A stretch of DNA of 64,000 nucleotides from Chamaecrista fasciculata (taxonomy: Eukaryota > Streptophyta > Magnoliopsida > Fabales > Fabaceae), in NCBI GenBank assembly GCA_003254925.1, contig QANZ01042480.1, positions 201,393-265,392 on the forward strand, written 5' to 3'. Within the stretch, counting starts at the first letter, position 1. Every line of letters starts with the position of its first letter. The notes beneath the pieces were generated by a model. That model saw nothing but the letters and a program-made list of their open reading frames with translations. It was not told the DNA's origin and did no database searches. Position numbers and translations under genes: made by a program. This document shows, one piece after another, positions 48,601 to 59,359 of the stretch.

Positions 48601-48912
48601 TTTAGTCCCCAAACTTTACATCAACTTTTAAATTGGTCTTCAATCTTCTTTTTTGTCAATTTCGTCCATAATATCTCAATTAATGGGATAGAGGTGGTAA
48701 GGGAAGTTTGACAACGGCTCGGGTTCGTTAATGATCGACGAACGACGCCGACGAGTGTGGATCGAGTAGATCTGATAGTGGATCGTGTAGATCTGATGGC
48801 AGATTGAGTAGATCAGTGGAAGAGGGGAGTTCTAAGTTGACCTTTGTTGGTCGGACCGTAAGACGGACGACGGCGGCAGGAGTTGATCGTTCTGAAGGCG
48901 TTCGAATTATCA
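48601..48912. repeat. repeat end plus a small minisatellite
   Basis: AGTCCCCAAACTTTACATCA at about 48604 resembles the left arm of the Mutator-like element at 11569. At about 48757-48825 three imperfect units of TGGATCGAGTAGATCTGATAG-like sequence (about 21 bp) occur in tandem. No matching right arm was found before the SINE that follows. Confidence 0.4.
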
Positions 48913-48928
48913 TAAAATAATATTTTTT

Positions 48929-49134
48929 TTGTGATGAAAAATTTAGGCGGGTTGAGCCCCGGGTTCGCCAAGGCTAGACCATATCTTCAGGCTCTACAGG
49001 CGCTTACAAAGGTACTTACAAATTGTCTACCAATAAGATCTTCACATCGAAGACGGAAATTAAACTCACGACCTTATAGGTTATGAGTCAAGTCCTTACC
49101 AATTGAGTCAATCTTTATTGACTATAAAGTAAAT
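48929..49134 (-). mobile_element. tRNA-derived SINE, second full-length copy
   Basis: The minus-strand head is GATTGACTCAATTGGTAAGG, with a degenerate box B (GTGAGTTTAATTTCC). The tail is AACCCGCCTAAATTTTTC plus an A-rich end. The body shares TAGACAATTTGTAAGTACC with the copy at 3744-3952 (there TAGACGATTCGTAAGTACC). TAATATTTTTT near 48918 and 49135 may be the target duplication. Confidence 0.7.
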
Positions 49135-49145
49135 TAATATTTTTT

Positions 49146-50318
49146 TCAATTGTATGTATGTGATTTAATTAAGTGACTAGGCCAACCTTAATCGTTCTTC
49201 ACTTGTTTCTTTAATTAAACGTTGAGCGTTCAAATCACACTTTTAATATAAAAAATAGTTCATAACAAATCATCTATTCACTGGAAAAAGATTAAAAAAA
49301 TAAAGTAATATTTTTGTGAAAATAAAAAATAAATATTCGAATTCTCAAAATACTTTTCCCATTGAGGAGTGCTCTCCACCAAGTAGAAAGTTAATATATT
49401 CTGTTTCTCAAAAAAAGAAATAAAAAAAAAAAGTAGAATGTTAAATTGTAAATAACTTTTCGTTGAAAACTTGAAATACCTAATTTGCTGAGTAATCTTT
49501 TGATTATTTTACACGTTGGGACAGCACTGCCACGAAATATTAATACTCGGTTTTGTGAGTTGTGACATCATGCTGAAACAGAATATCACATGATAAACCA
49601 CATTGAAGTGTTTACGGTTCATATTATTGTCAAGTTGTTAGAGTATACAAAAAAATGTCGGTTCCAAATTTAATTTGAATATCTTATCTTCCATAATGGA
49701 ATGAGTATATTTATTATCTCACTTTATGATGTTTCATAATATAAGTGGCTTAGAATGGGAGTTAGTTTTGTCTTTAAATTTAAGAGATATTATTAAAAAG
49801 AGATTTATAAAATAATAGTGCTTTTTTTGTCTTTATATTTTAAATAATAAAAAAAGTTTAATAACCTTCCAAAATTGTGAAGGTATAAATGTGGAGTTTA
49901 AGACAGAAAATATGGAAGCTACTCCATAAAAAAGTAAATATATTTACATATATGGAATACTAAATAATAAGTATAAAAAGTTATCTTTTAATTATACTTT
50001 AAAAATTGAAGTCAGTATTTAATTTTCTTTTTTAAAAAAGGTAATGACTGTAAAAAAAAAAAACAAAAGCATATATACAGNTAAACTTTTCGGATGGTTC
50101 AAAATTATTAAAATAAAAATCGTTTTTACTTTTTTTTTTTCTACTCATGCAATTTTTCTTTTTATTAAAATAAAAGACGGTGAATAAGAGGCGAGCCCGA
50201 AACCTTAGACAACGAAGACTACATAGTGGGGATCACAGGCCCCACATCAGTCTGGCCTGAATCAAATCTCAACCTACCACAATTGGATGACGCATACAAA
50301 GAAGACAACATAGCATAA
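49146..50318. other. intergenic, no feature recognised
   Basis: AT-rich, with one undetermined base at 50081. No gene. Confidence 0.45.
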
Positions 50319-50324
50319 CCAAGC

Positions 50325-50480
50325 TTAGTTGGCCTAGTGGTCGAGCTCACTAGGTCGCTTAAACAAGGTCAGGGTTCGAATTTCATCTTGTGTATGAAGC
50401 AACCAATTGGCCAGCGACAGACCCTTAAATTGAGCACCGATCCGCAGAGGATTAGTCTTTGGCCTGTCGGGCTGGAACAT
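50325..50480 (+). mobile_element. second SINE type with clear Pol III boxes
   Basis: TGGCCTAGTGG at 50330-50340 fits box A and GGGTTCGAATTTC at about 50372 fits box B, about 33 bp apart, as in tRNA-derived SINEs. The body continues with CCAATTGGCCAGCGACAGAC and GCAGAGGATTAGTCTTTGGC. It is not the same family as the copies at 3744 and 48929. The 3' border is uncertain. Downstream, ACTAAATCGTAAAAAGTAA-like sequence is repeated at about 50492 and 50533. Confidence 0.6.
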
Positions 50481-50544
50481 ACCTTGGAAAACCTAAATCG
50501 TAAAAAGTAATCTGAAACAGAACATGCAGAAGACTAAATCGTAA

Positions 50545-51200
50545 AAAGTAAAAATTCAAAATAAAAAATTATCCCAAAGATAAAAAAAAAATATTTTATA
50601 CAATTCTTTACCTGACTAAAATAAAACAATAGAATGGAGAAAAATAAAACAAAACTAGACATTCAAAAATAATATCTTATTCTAAATAATTGACATGAAC
50701 TTGGCATTTGTTTAGGGATGATCAAAATGTTTATATTCAATGAACACATGTAAATTTAACCCATTAGGTTCAAATACAGGTACAAGCAAAAATAGAATGA
50801 GTCTAAGCATGAAGATTTACTCATTAAAACTTGCGTGAGCCCAGAAATAAGGATAGCTGACCTATATAGTAATTTTTAAATTTTTAATATGTATATATAT
50901 ATATATTATAATATTAAATTATATTATACATAAGTATAAAATTAATTTTTTTTATATAAAATTATAAAATTTAATGATTTATATATATATATAATAAGAC
51001 TATATAAAATAATTGAGTCATATTTCATAAAAATGATTTAATTTTTTTTCGAATTCAGGTTCGAGTCTAAGAATTCAACTATTCGCCAAGTATAAAAATG
51101 AGAATTGAATTTAATGTACGGGTTAGGTATAAAGATAATATATTTTTACGAGTCTAGCTAGATATCATGAGACCCTACCTAAGAGCATCGCTACACTTGG
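50545..51200. other. intergenic, no feature recognised
   Basis: AT-rich, with several TA runs. No gene. Confidence 0.45.
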
Positions 51201-51218
51201 CCAAATGTGATCACAGCT

Positions 51219-51286
51219 CTAGAGGCATGTCTTGGCCTTGGTGAGCTCTCAGGACCTAACTCACTTAAACTTTTTCTCACAAAAAA
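51219..51286 (+). mobile_element. 5'-truncated SINE of the 3744/48929 family
   Basis: Only the 3' part is present: TTGGCCTTGGTGAGCTCTC, then TAACTCACTTAAACTTTTTC and an A tail. It matches the minus-strand 3' end of the copy at 3744-3952. The flanks AAATGTGATCACAGCT (51203-51218) and AAATGTGATCTCAGCT (51287-51302) are a 16-bp duplication with one mismatch, strong evidence for a target-primed insertion. Confidence 0.82.
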
Positions 51287-51378
51287 AAATGTGATCTCAG
51301 CTTAATAACAAATTTATTTAGAAATACAATCTTCTATTTTAATTCAAATAAGTTATTATTTCTAAACTCCCTCTATCG

Positions 51379-51971
51379 CAATGTTGTTAGGACCGAACCG
51401 TTCAATGACTCGGACAAGTGTTCGGTTCATGGTTTGATCGATTAAACCGGTTAAACCATCGGTTGAACCAGATGATGTAATAAATAATAAATATTAATTA
51501 ATTTTATTATATATAAAATATAAATATTATATACACACAACTAAAATTAATAATTAAAAATTTCTATTTTTTTTGTTAAATTGAAATAAAGTACGTTATA
51601 AGAATAATATAAATACATAAAATAAACATAATATAGCACATATATAGCCACTAGCTAGATAAATTTTTAAATATAATAAATTTTATGCAAATCAAGTAAA
51701 TTTTTTTATAAAATAAAATATATTAAGTGAGTTTTAGATCTATTTTCATTAATTTTTTATTTAAAAGTTAAAATGTGAAATTATTTTAAAAAATTTTTGG
51801 TGGGCAGTTGGACTACCAATTCAGCGGTTGGACCGTCGGTTTAGCGATTTTGGCTGGTTAAACCCAGTCTAACTACAAATTTGATTTTTAGGTTAAATCG
51901 GCCCGTTCTATTGGTTGGTTGACGGTTCAACCGATTAGACTGTCTGATCCAATTCGATTTTAACAACACTA
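51379..51971. mobile_element. second non-autonomous hAT relative
   Basis: The left end is CAATGTTGTTAGGACCG; the right end is the complement of TAGTGTTGTTAAAATCG. CTCTATCG (51371-51378) and CTCTATTG (51972-51979) form an 8-bp duplication with one mismatch. The left subterminal block GACTCGGACAAGTGTTCGGT is identical to that of the 3.7-kb hAT element. It is then followed by TTCATGGTTTGAT where the 3.7-kb element has TTCACGGTCTGAT. The interior is AT-rich and non-coding. Confidence 0.88.
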
Positions 51972-51979
51972 CTCTATTG

Positions 51980-53380
51980 TTTGATAAATATTTTTTCTTC
52001 TGAATCATTAAACTCAATTATTATTGAAAAATAACGGATTCCGAATAAAAGAACGAGAATATGAGGTAATTGAGAAGAAAACTTAGAATCCAAATCCCTC
52101 CTCAAAAATGGAAAAAAATCACGAGAAAATAAGTTATAATATATAGATAGATATACGTTTAATTCTAAAATTTATTTAATATTTAAAAGACTACTTAAAA
52201 AAGATAAAAATATATTAAATTCTTAATAAATTTTAATTTATGTCAAGTAAATATATATATATATATATATCTATATAATATTGATAATATTTTGAAGTTT
52301 TACATAGACATCCCATTAGAATTTCTAATTTGCATACAAGTTTAAAATCAAAATATTCAAAAATATAACGAAATTAGATATAATATTGAATAAAACTTAA
52401 AAGTTAAAACATATGAATTATAAAATATACATTTATTTATCTTTTGTAAGTTCGAAACAAGAAATTTTAACTAAAATCCACAAATAATAAAAAAATCACC
52501 TGACGATATCTTTTCAATGTAACAACTTGTATAACATATTATATAGATATAAGATATAGATTTAGATACTGATGAAGATTAATTTTACCATTGAAGTTTG
52601 ACATTTCGTCAACTTCTTCTCAAAGCCTTAACTAATAGCTACATCAACTTCACTAATAAAAATTAGTTGCGTGACTCCACGTTTGGACTGGGGAGGAATA
52701 TTGTTTGTAAAGTAAATTAATTTACAAGATTTCCTTCTAAGTATTATTTTAAATAAAAAATAGAGAGTATCAGGTAACGGTTTTCCGTATCGTCGCTAAA
52801 AGTACTTTAAAAACATTTATTTTTTTAATATGTGATAATGCACGTCACAAAATAATTAAAAAAATTAAAATTATGAGTATTAACTTATCATTTAATATCA
52901 TAATTATCCTGTCAGATTAAACAATTACCAGAGGAAAAGGAGAGGTTGAGGAAGATTTGAAAAAAATTAAATTAAATTGATGAATATAAATATATATAAT
53001 TGAATTGAAATATTTGGAAAGAAACGAAAAAGAAAAGTATTTAAAAGATTGATTTTTTCCTGTTCATCAAATTTTTTAGAGATAGAGATAAGAATCATAT
53101 AAGGGAAGATAAAAGTTACTTTTAAATTTTAATTAATTAATATAAGTGCAAAAACATACAGTGAAGAGAGACGAGCATATAGGCAACAAGCATATTTCGT
53201 TATTGGGCCAACAAATACTTTTTATTTGCGGAAAGATAAATATCCGAAAAATTGAAAAAGGAAAGGTTGATAAATAATGGAAAAATCAAAAAATAAATAA
53301 ATAAATAAATACATTAAAATGCTTTAGCTCAGCCTTTAAATATCGGCCATTGCCTGCAAATGCGGAAGAAGGAAGATGAA
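51980..53380. other. intergenic, upstream of the HGSNAT-like gene
   Basis: AT-rich, with no gene. A possible TATA-like TTTAAATAT lies at about 53335, some 295 bp before the start codon. Confidence 0.4.
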
Positions 53381-53628
53381 GAGGGCTGAAGATTGAAGAT
53401 CAAGTGCGAGAAATTGAGGAGAAAGCGTTTTTATTTTTTGTGGTTTAGTGTTTATCATTGTCGATCATTGTTCATTGTTTCAATTTTCAAGTAATCAATC
53501 AGTCCTCTTTATCTCGGAACTCATCAACAGAATATAGAACACAAATTTATTAGCGAAAGTGAGATGATTGTTTTGGTGAGCGTGTAAAGCAGCTAGTGGT
53601 AGATGATTATTGCAAGATTTTGAGAGCT

Positions 53629-54715
53629 ATGGGAAGTTACAAGCCAATCAAGAACTACGATGAGGACGATAATGAGAAAGGGAGGTTGAATACTTCAAGA
53701 ATGTTCAAGCCAAATGGGAAAGACGATGTTGAGATGGCTCTCCAGATTTCTGAATCAAGATCTGCCATCTTTGCCAATGACGAAAGACGTTCTAAGAAAA
53801 TCGATGATACCTCGCTTCCTTCTTCCCGGAATCAAACTCAACGTCTTGTTTCACTCGACGTTTTTCGCGGTATCACCGTCGCGGTATTACTTCTTCCTTC
53901 ACATTCGCCTAACTCTTTCTTTCTATATCTGTCTCATGGTTTCTATGTAGCATTTATTTCACAGAAATAAAAAATAAAAGAAAAAATAGTGACTAGGGAT
54001 TTTGTTAGTGTGCTATGGCATGATAAGCTTCGTTTTGTCTAAGTTTATTTTTAAGGTGAAGCTGGGTTTTCCTTGTTCCTCCTATTTGTTCACGATGTTA
54101 CCTTCCACCTTATTTTTAAGGTGAAGCTAGGAAAAACCGAAAAGTGCCTCCTCATCTGGTAAATAAAAGAAAAGCTGGTTCTTCATACACTTATGGCTGG
54201 CAATGCATACCAGTTTAGCGATTACTCGGCTTGATTAATGGATGTAGCTGTCAGTTAAAGAGAAACAGCGGGCACACACTTCTATTTCTTTTTTCCCTTA
54301 ATATTTATTATAGCCTGACCTTACAGAAATTTAATGCTGCAAAGTTTTTTTTGAGACGCTGGATTGTCATAGACGAAGTTCATCTTCAAAAGTTATCATT
54401 AATTTCTCTGTTCGTCTTTCTTTACTTTGAAGAGACGCTATATCAGACACTTGTTGTTTGGTGCCATCATCTGTCATTTCTTGGCAAAACTGTCTTTCAG
54501 CATAAGAGAGTGGACCAGTTCAATTAGAAAAATCTAAAATATTCTCTAACTAGCTTTTCCCTTGTTTGAAATGACAATTCCGATTTAGAGTATTATATGT
54601 GAAACATCTAAAATCTAAAATATTCTCTAACTAGCTTTTCCATAGCCCAAGCCTTTGATATCACCAAGCAGACGTCTGAATAGTCCACGCATTAAAGTTG
54701 TTCTCACTTCTCATT

Positions 54716-54766
<51 letters not shown>

Positions 54767-57558
54767 TTCCCAACTGGTCCTGTTTTTCGTATTTTTTTAG
54801 CCATGGATGGTCTTCTTGAATTGACATAGCTCACCAGTTTGTTTATATTCATAGTAATAAACTGTGCGACCTAGTTTCAAGTTTGCAGTAGAGGAGCAAA
54901 TTTATACACCTCAAACCTTGCCCGACTTTTTCTCCCTCTTAACTTGAAGCCTTGTCCTAGCTACGGTGGGTATCAACAGTTTACGCCACCATCAAAGATG
55001 CATAATTTTTCCCTTCGAACTCACCAACACAACATGTCTCATCAACACTACAAAGTTACCCAGAGGTTATCTGCATCAGATATCGAAAATCATCTTTTGG
55101 AAGACTTATATGGTTGACTTAAAAGATGTACAGCAGCTATGCCACATTTCTATTTCTTTTTATCTTAGGTTTTTTAGAAAGCCAGAGGCCAGTAAACCAC
55201 CTTTTCTTCTCTCTCTCTCTCTCTATCTGACCGTTACGTTGTATATGATCCAATTATATTCATAAGAGACTAGAGTTTCACAGATAATGAGGTTAAAAAG
55301 AATGCATTAAAGTTGTTTAGGAAATTGGTTGTCTTGTTTGATTTATTTAATTTCTTTGAATCTTGTTTTTATTTTCAAAAAAATGGTTTTAGAATACTTC
55401 TAAGCATAGTTAATTCATCTATATGGCAGTGCTAATTCAGTGATTTACAGAATTGTGTTCAATGAAAATTTGTATATAAGGAGATACTCATTTCTCCAAC
55501 AGTAATACAATGGACTGATTGTCTTTGTGTTAGCGGTGTTTGAAACTATTGTCATGGTGCTATTTATGAGGATGAGATCAATTTTACTGCGATTGGAATA
55601 TTAGTCTAGCAGTTCACTAACCTCCCAGCATAAATTAAGCACATTTAGCACCAATGAGATTTGGCACATTTAGCACCATAAATTAAGCACATTTTCTGCC
55701 AACATTATATGAAATGTTGGGACAATTTTAATAGTTCTCCCCAATTCATCAACAAAATTTTTATATTGAAAATTTTTAAAAGAAAACAAAATAATGGTTA
55801 ATACTAATTGTTCTTCTCATTGTTGAATCTTGATGCAGTTGATGATACTGGTGGATGATGCTGGTGGAATCTTTCCTGCGATCAATCATTCCCCTTGGAA
55901 TGGCTTAACACTAGCAGATGTTGTCATGCCGTTTTTCCTTTTTATTGTTGGGGTTTCTCTTGCACTCACGTACAAGGTATCTACCTGAAACTGCTGTACA
56001 AAGAAGTTTGTCAAATTATGTATATCATGAAATTGTTTAATACCACACTTTCTGTCTCTTTCGCATGCTAGATTTTTTTTTGTATTACTCAAGTAGAATA
56101 AATAAATCTCTCAATTAATTGGTCTAATTGCCCAAGATCCGGTTCATTTATTTTGACAAATAATTTTTCTTTTTTCATTTTAAACAGAAGTTGTCTTCCA
56201 GAGTTGATTCAACTAGAAAAGCAATTTTGCGGGCATTTAAGCTTCTGGCATTAGGTCTTTTCCTTCAAGGTGGTTAACTGGATCTTTAGCTTTATATTTT
56301 ACAATTGCTAGGCCCTGTTTTGAGTTCATTAATATTTGTTGTCACTGGTCATATTAATTTGAAAGGAGCCAAATGTTGAACAAATAGCACTGTCCGTAAT
56401 TAAAAGGAATTATCACTTGTGTGGGTAGTTTTTGAGCTATTGCAATGTGGATATAGGTTTCTCTTTTAACTGTTCTACCAACCTCTCCTGCAGGAGGATT
56501 CTTACATGGCATTAATGATCTGACCTATGGAGTGGATATTAAGCGAATTAGATGGATGGGAATACTACAGGTATGTTTTCTGCACCAGATCTCTGTATGT
56601 TCAGTTAGAAACTTCGTGTGCCAAGTGGGCAGTGGCTGCAGAATTCTGTGTCCTCACAAGAACTTTGTAACATGGGAACTAATTTTTTTTTTATCAAGCC
56701 ATACGACTTTAATGTTCCTGCAAGATTCCAAAAGTCAAAGCTTGTTTGAATTGTTTTTCCCTTTAATGTATAATAATGACCCCTTTTTGTTTTATTCATT
56801 GGGTGTCAGAGAATAGCAGTAGCATATTTGGTTGCAGCATTGTGTGAGATTTGGCTCAAGGGTGAAGATACTGTTAATTCAGGATTATCTCTATTAAGAA
56901 AATATCAATACCAGTGGTAAGTTCTACTTTCCTCCCCATGTTTGGTACAGTGAACATCATAGGTTATTTCTTTTGATCCTCTTGTTCTGCAGCATCATTT
57001 ACGTGGGAACAAAACTACATACAAGTAATCCTGGAACAAAATTTAAAATCATTACCTACTTCCATCAGTTTTGAAAAATTGATTATCACCAATCAACTCT
57101 TCAAATGTTAATTTTCATTTTTATGATGTGTTGGGATGTTGCTTCCCCGTTTACTGCCTTAAATGATGCTTTTCTGTACGAACAGTGTATTTTTAATCAT
57201 GAGCATGGTTAATTAATCTGTTGGAATGATTGTTTTGCTGTTGGCAATGTAACTCTGGTGCTCACGTTAATGTTGTAATGTGATTTCTACTTCATGTATC
57301 TCTCTAGCCATGGTTTTTCTCATCATCATCACAAGTTACTTGTGTAATGGTGCATTCCTAATCTTCATACTTTGACAGGGCTATGGCTTTGGTTCTCACT
57401 AGCCTCTATCTTTGCTTGCTATACGGCCTGTATGTTCCTGATTGGGAGTATCAGATTCCTACAGAACCTTCTTTACCATCCAAGATAGTTTCAGTAAGTG
57501 TTTGTGTTTGCTGTTTATTCCAATTTATTTGTTGGGATCTTTAGTGTGTGTGAATGTA

Positions 57559-57589
<31 letters not shown>

Positions 57590-59276
57590 GGCAGAACTTG
57601 AGATATCAGTTTGAAATGGAATATATGTACTTTTCTTTTTAACTTGCTAGGTTAAATGTGGAGTAAGGGCTGATACTGGGCCAGCATGTAATGCTGTTGG
57701 AATGATTGATAGGAAGATATTTGGTATACAACATCTATACCGGAGGCCAGTTTATGCGCGGATGCAAGTATAATTTTCTCTCTGTTAATGCTCTGACTAA
57801 AATTTTCTTCATCATCTTGTTCTTACGTCATGATTTTTCCTTTTATTCCTCGACAGGAGTGCAGTATTAATTCACCTGACTATGGACCAATGCCTCCTGA
57901 TGCTCCTTCTTGGTGTCAGGCCCCTTTTGATCCAGAAGGACTCTTAAGGTGTGCTTGTTATTTGATCAGGCTTCTTATCAACGTAATTCTTGATATGTTT
58001 GTCAAGGGAAAATGATGAGAATATAATTGATGATTGCTTATTATTACATGTACTATGTTTGGTGTTTGAGTGAAAAATATTGAAAGAGGTATCCTCAAAA
58101 CTTGTTAATAAATATCTCTGTCCATTTTGGAGCACCCTCAAGGCTTATATGTGCACAATTTCTTGTACTGCCTTCTTTTAGTTAATGACCCCTGATAGTA
58201 AGAGGTTGCTCTCTTTGAGCTTTTGACCTTATTTTGGTGGTCAGGAAACACACTAAACGAGTCATTGTCAACTGTTTAATTACTGCAAAGCTGCCAGGCC
58301 TGTTAATTAAATGGATAAACTATTTTTGGAGTTTTTCTTATATAAAGCTCTGATGAAATTTAAAGGACTTGCTTTTCCTTCCCAATTCTTCAGCTTCACT
58401 TATGACTGGTTTACTTTGGATTGTAGCTCAGTGATGGCTGTAGTTACTTGCTTGATTGGCTTGTACTATGGACATATTATTGTCCATTTTAAGGTAAAAA
58501 CAAATTTTCAGTATCTTTCTATTCCTCTCTCCATCTATGAAGTTTTTCTTTCATTAATTGTGCTTTCCGAATTGTTGCATGCAGGACCACAGAGTGAGAA
58601 TCCTACACTGGATGATCCCAACCTCGTGTTTTGTTGTTTTGGGTCTTGCCTTGGACATTTTCGGTAAAGCATGTTTTCACTTTTTGCTGGTAAATGATGT
58701 ACCATTGACATTCCTGTTCTTTGTATTAATGTAATTGAATTTTTGTAGGAATGCATATAAACAAGGTTCTATACTCATTCAGTTACATGTGCGTCACTGC
58801 TGGTGCCGCCGGCATTCTTTTTACTGGAATTTACTTGATGGTAAGATGTTCAATTTCTTGTTGCAAACAAAACTATGCCCTCTGGTTTTCTCTTTTGTCT
58901 ATAATCATTTCTATCCTCCACGGGATTGCAGGTTGATGTTTGTGGATATAGGCGCATCACTATAGTCATGAAGTGGATGGGTATGCATGCGTTAATGATT
59001 TATGTCCTTGCCGCTTGCAACGTCTTGCCTATCCTCCTCCAAGGATTTTATTGGGGCCACCCTCGGAATAACATTGTAATTCCCACTGCGAACTCCAATC
59101 TGTGTTTTAAATTTCTTTACATGAAAGTTTATCTTAAGTAACATTTCTTTAAGTAGTGATTCTAGTATTCTATGCCTGCAAAAGTCACAATCAATACATT
59201 ATTCACATGGTTAAATTGTAATGTGCTTTGCCTTTACCATCTTCTGCAGCTCAAGTTGATTGGAATTGGAACTTGA
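53629..59276 (+). CDS. heparan-alpha-glucosaminide N-acetyltransferase-like membrane protein (13 exons)
   Basis: Exons: 53629-53883, 55839-55976, 56188-56269, 56494-56570, 56810-56916, 57379-57493, 57651-57767, 57857-57948, 58427-58493, 58585-58663, 58749-58840, 58932-59075, 59250-59276. All are in phase with GT..AG introns, giving 463 residues. After a polar N-terminus of about 70 residues come QRLVSLDVFRGITVALMILV and INHSPWNGLTLADVVMPFFL, which hold the His of the HGSNAT active-site region. Further membrane segments follow (KAILRAFKLLALGLFLQGG, RIRWMGILQRIAVAYLVAAL, VLGLALDIFGMHINKVLYSF, MKWMGMHALMIYVLAACNVL). Animal HGSNAT acetylates heparan sulfate in lysosomes; plants lack that substrate, so the plant role is unknown. 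The last exon adds LKLIGIGT. A copia element follows the stop at once. Confidence 0.88.
54530..54642 (+). repeat. direct repeat pair and CT microsatellite in intron 1
   Basis: AATCTAAAATATTCTCTAAC followed by TAGCTTTTCC occurs at about 54531 and again at about 54613. A (CT)n tract of about 45 bp follows at 54717-54760. Nothing indicates a regulatory role. Confidence 0.6.
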
Positions 59277-59359
59277 AGGGAAGCTGATTAGCTGGTGGAT
59301 TAGATTATATATGTATGTAGTCAAAAATTTGAAGCTTGGGCTAGATAGATTGAACAGAN

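Noticed and set aside
53596..53628. Upstream in-frame extension of the HGSNAT-like protein
   Set aside because: The extension would start at GTG. The first in-frame ATG at 53629 gives the usual short polar N-terminus.
54717..54760. (CT)n tract as a possible GAGA-type regulatory site
   Set aside because: It sits deep in intron 1, and a simple microsatellite explains it fully.
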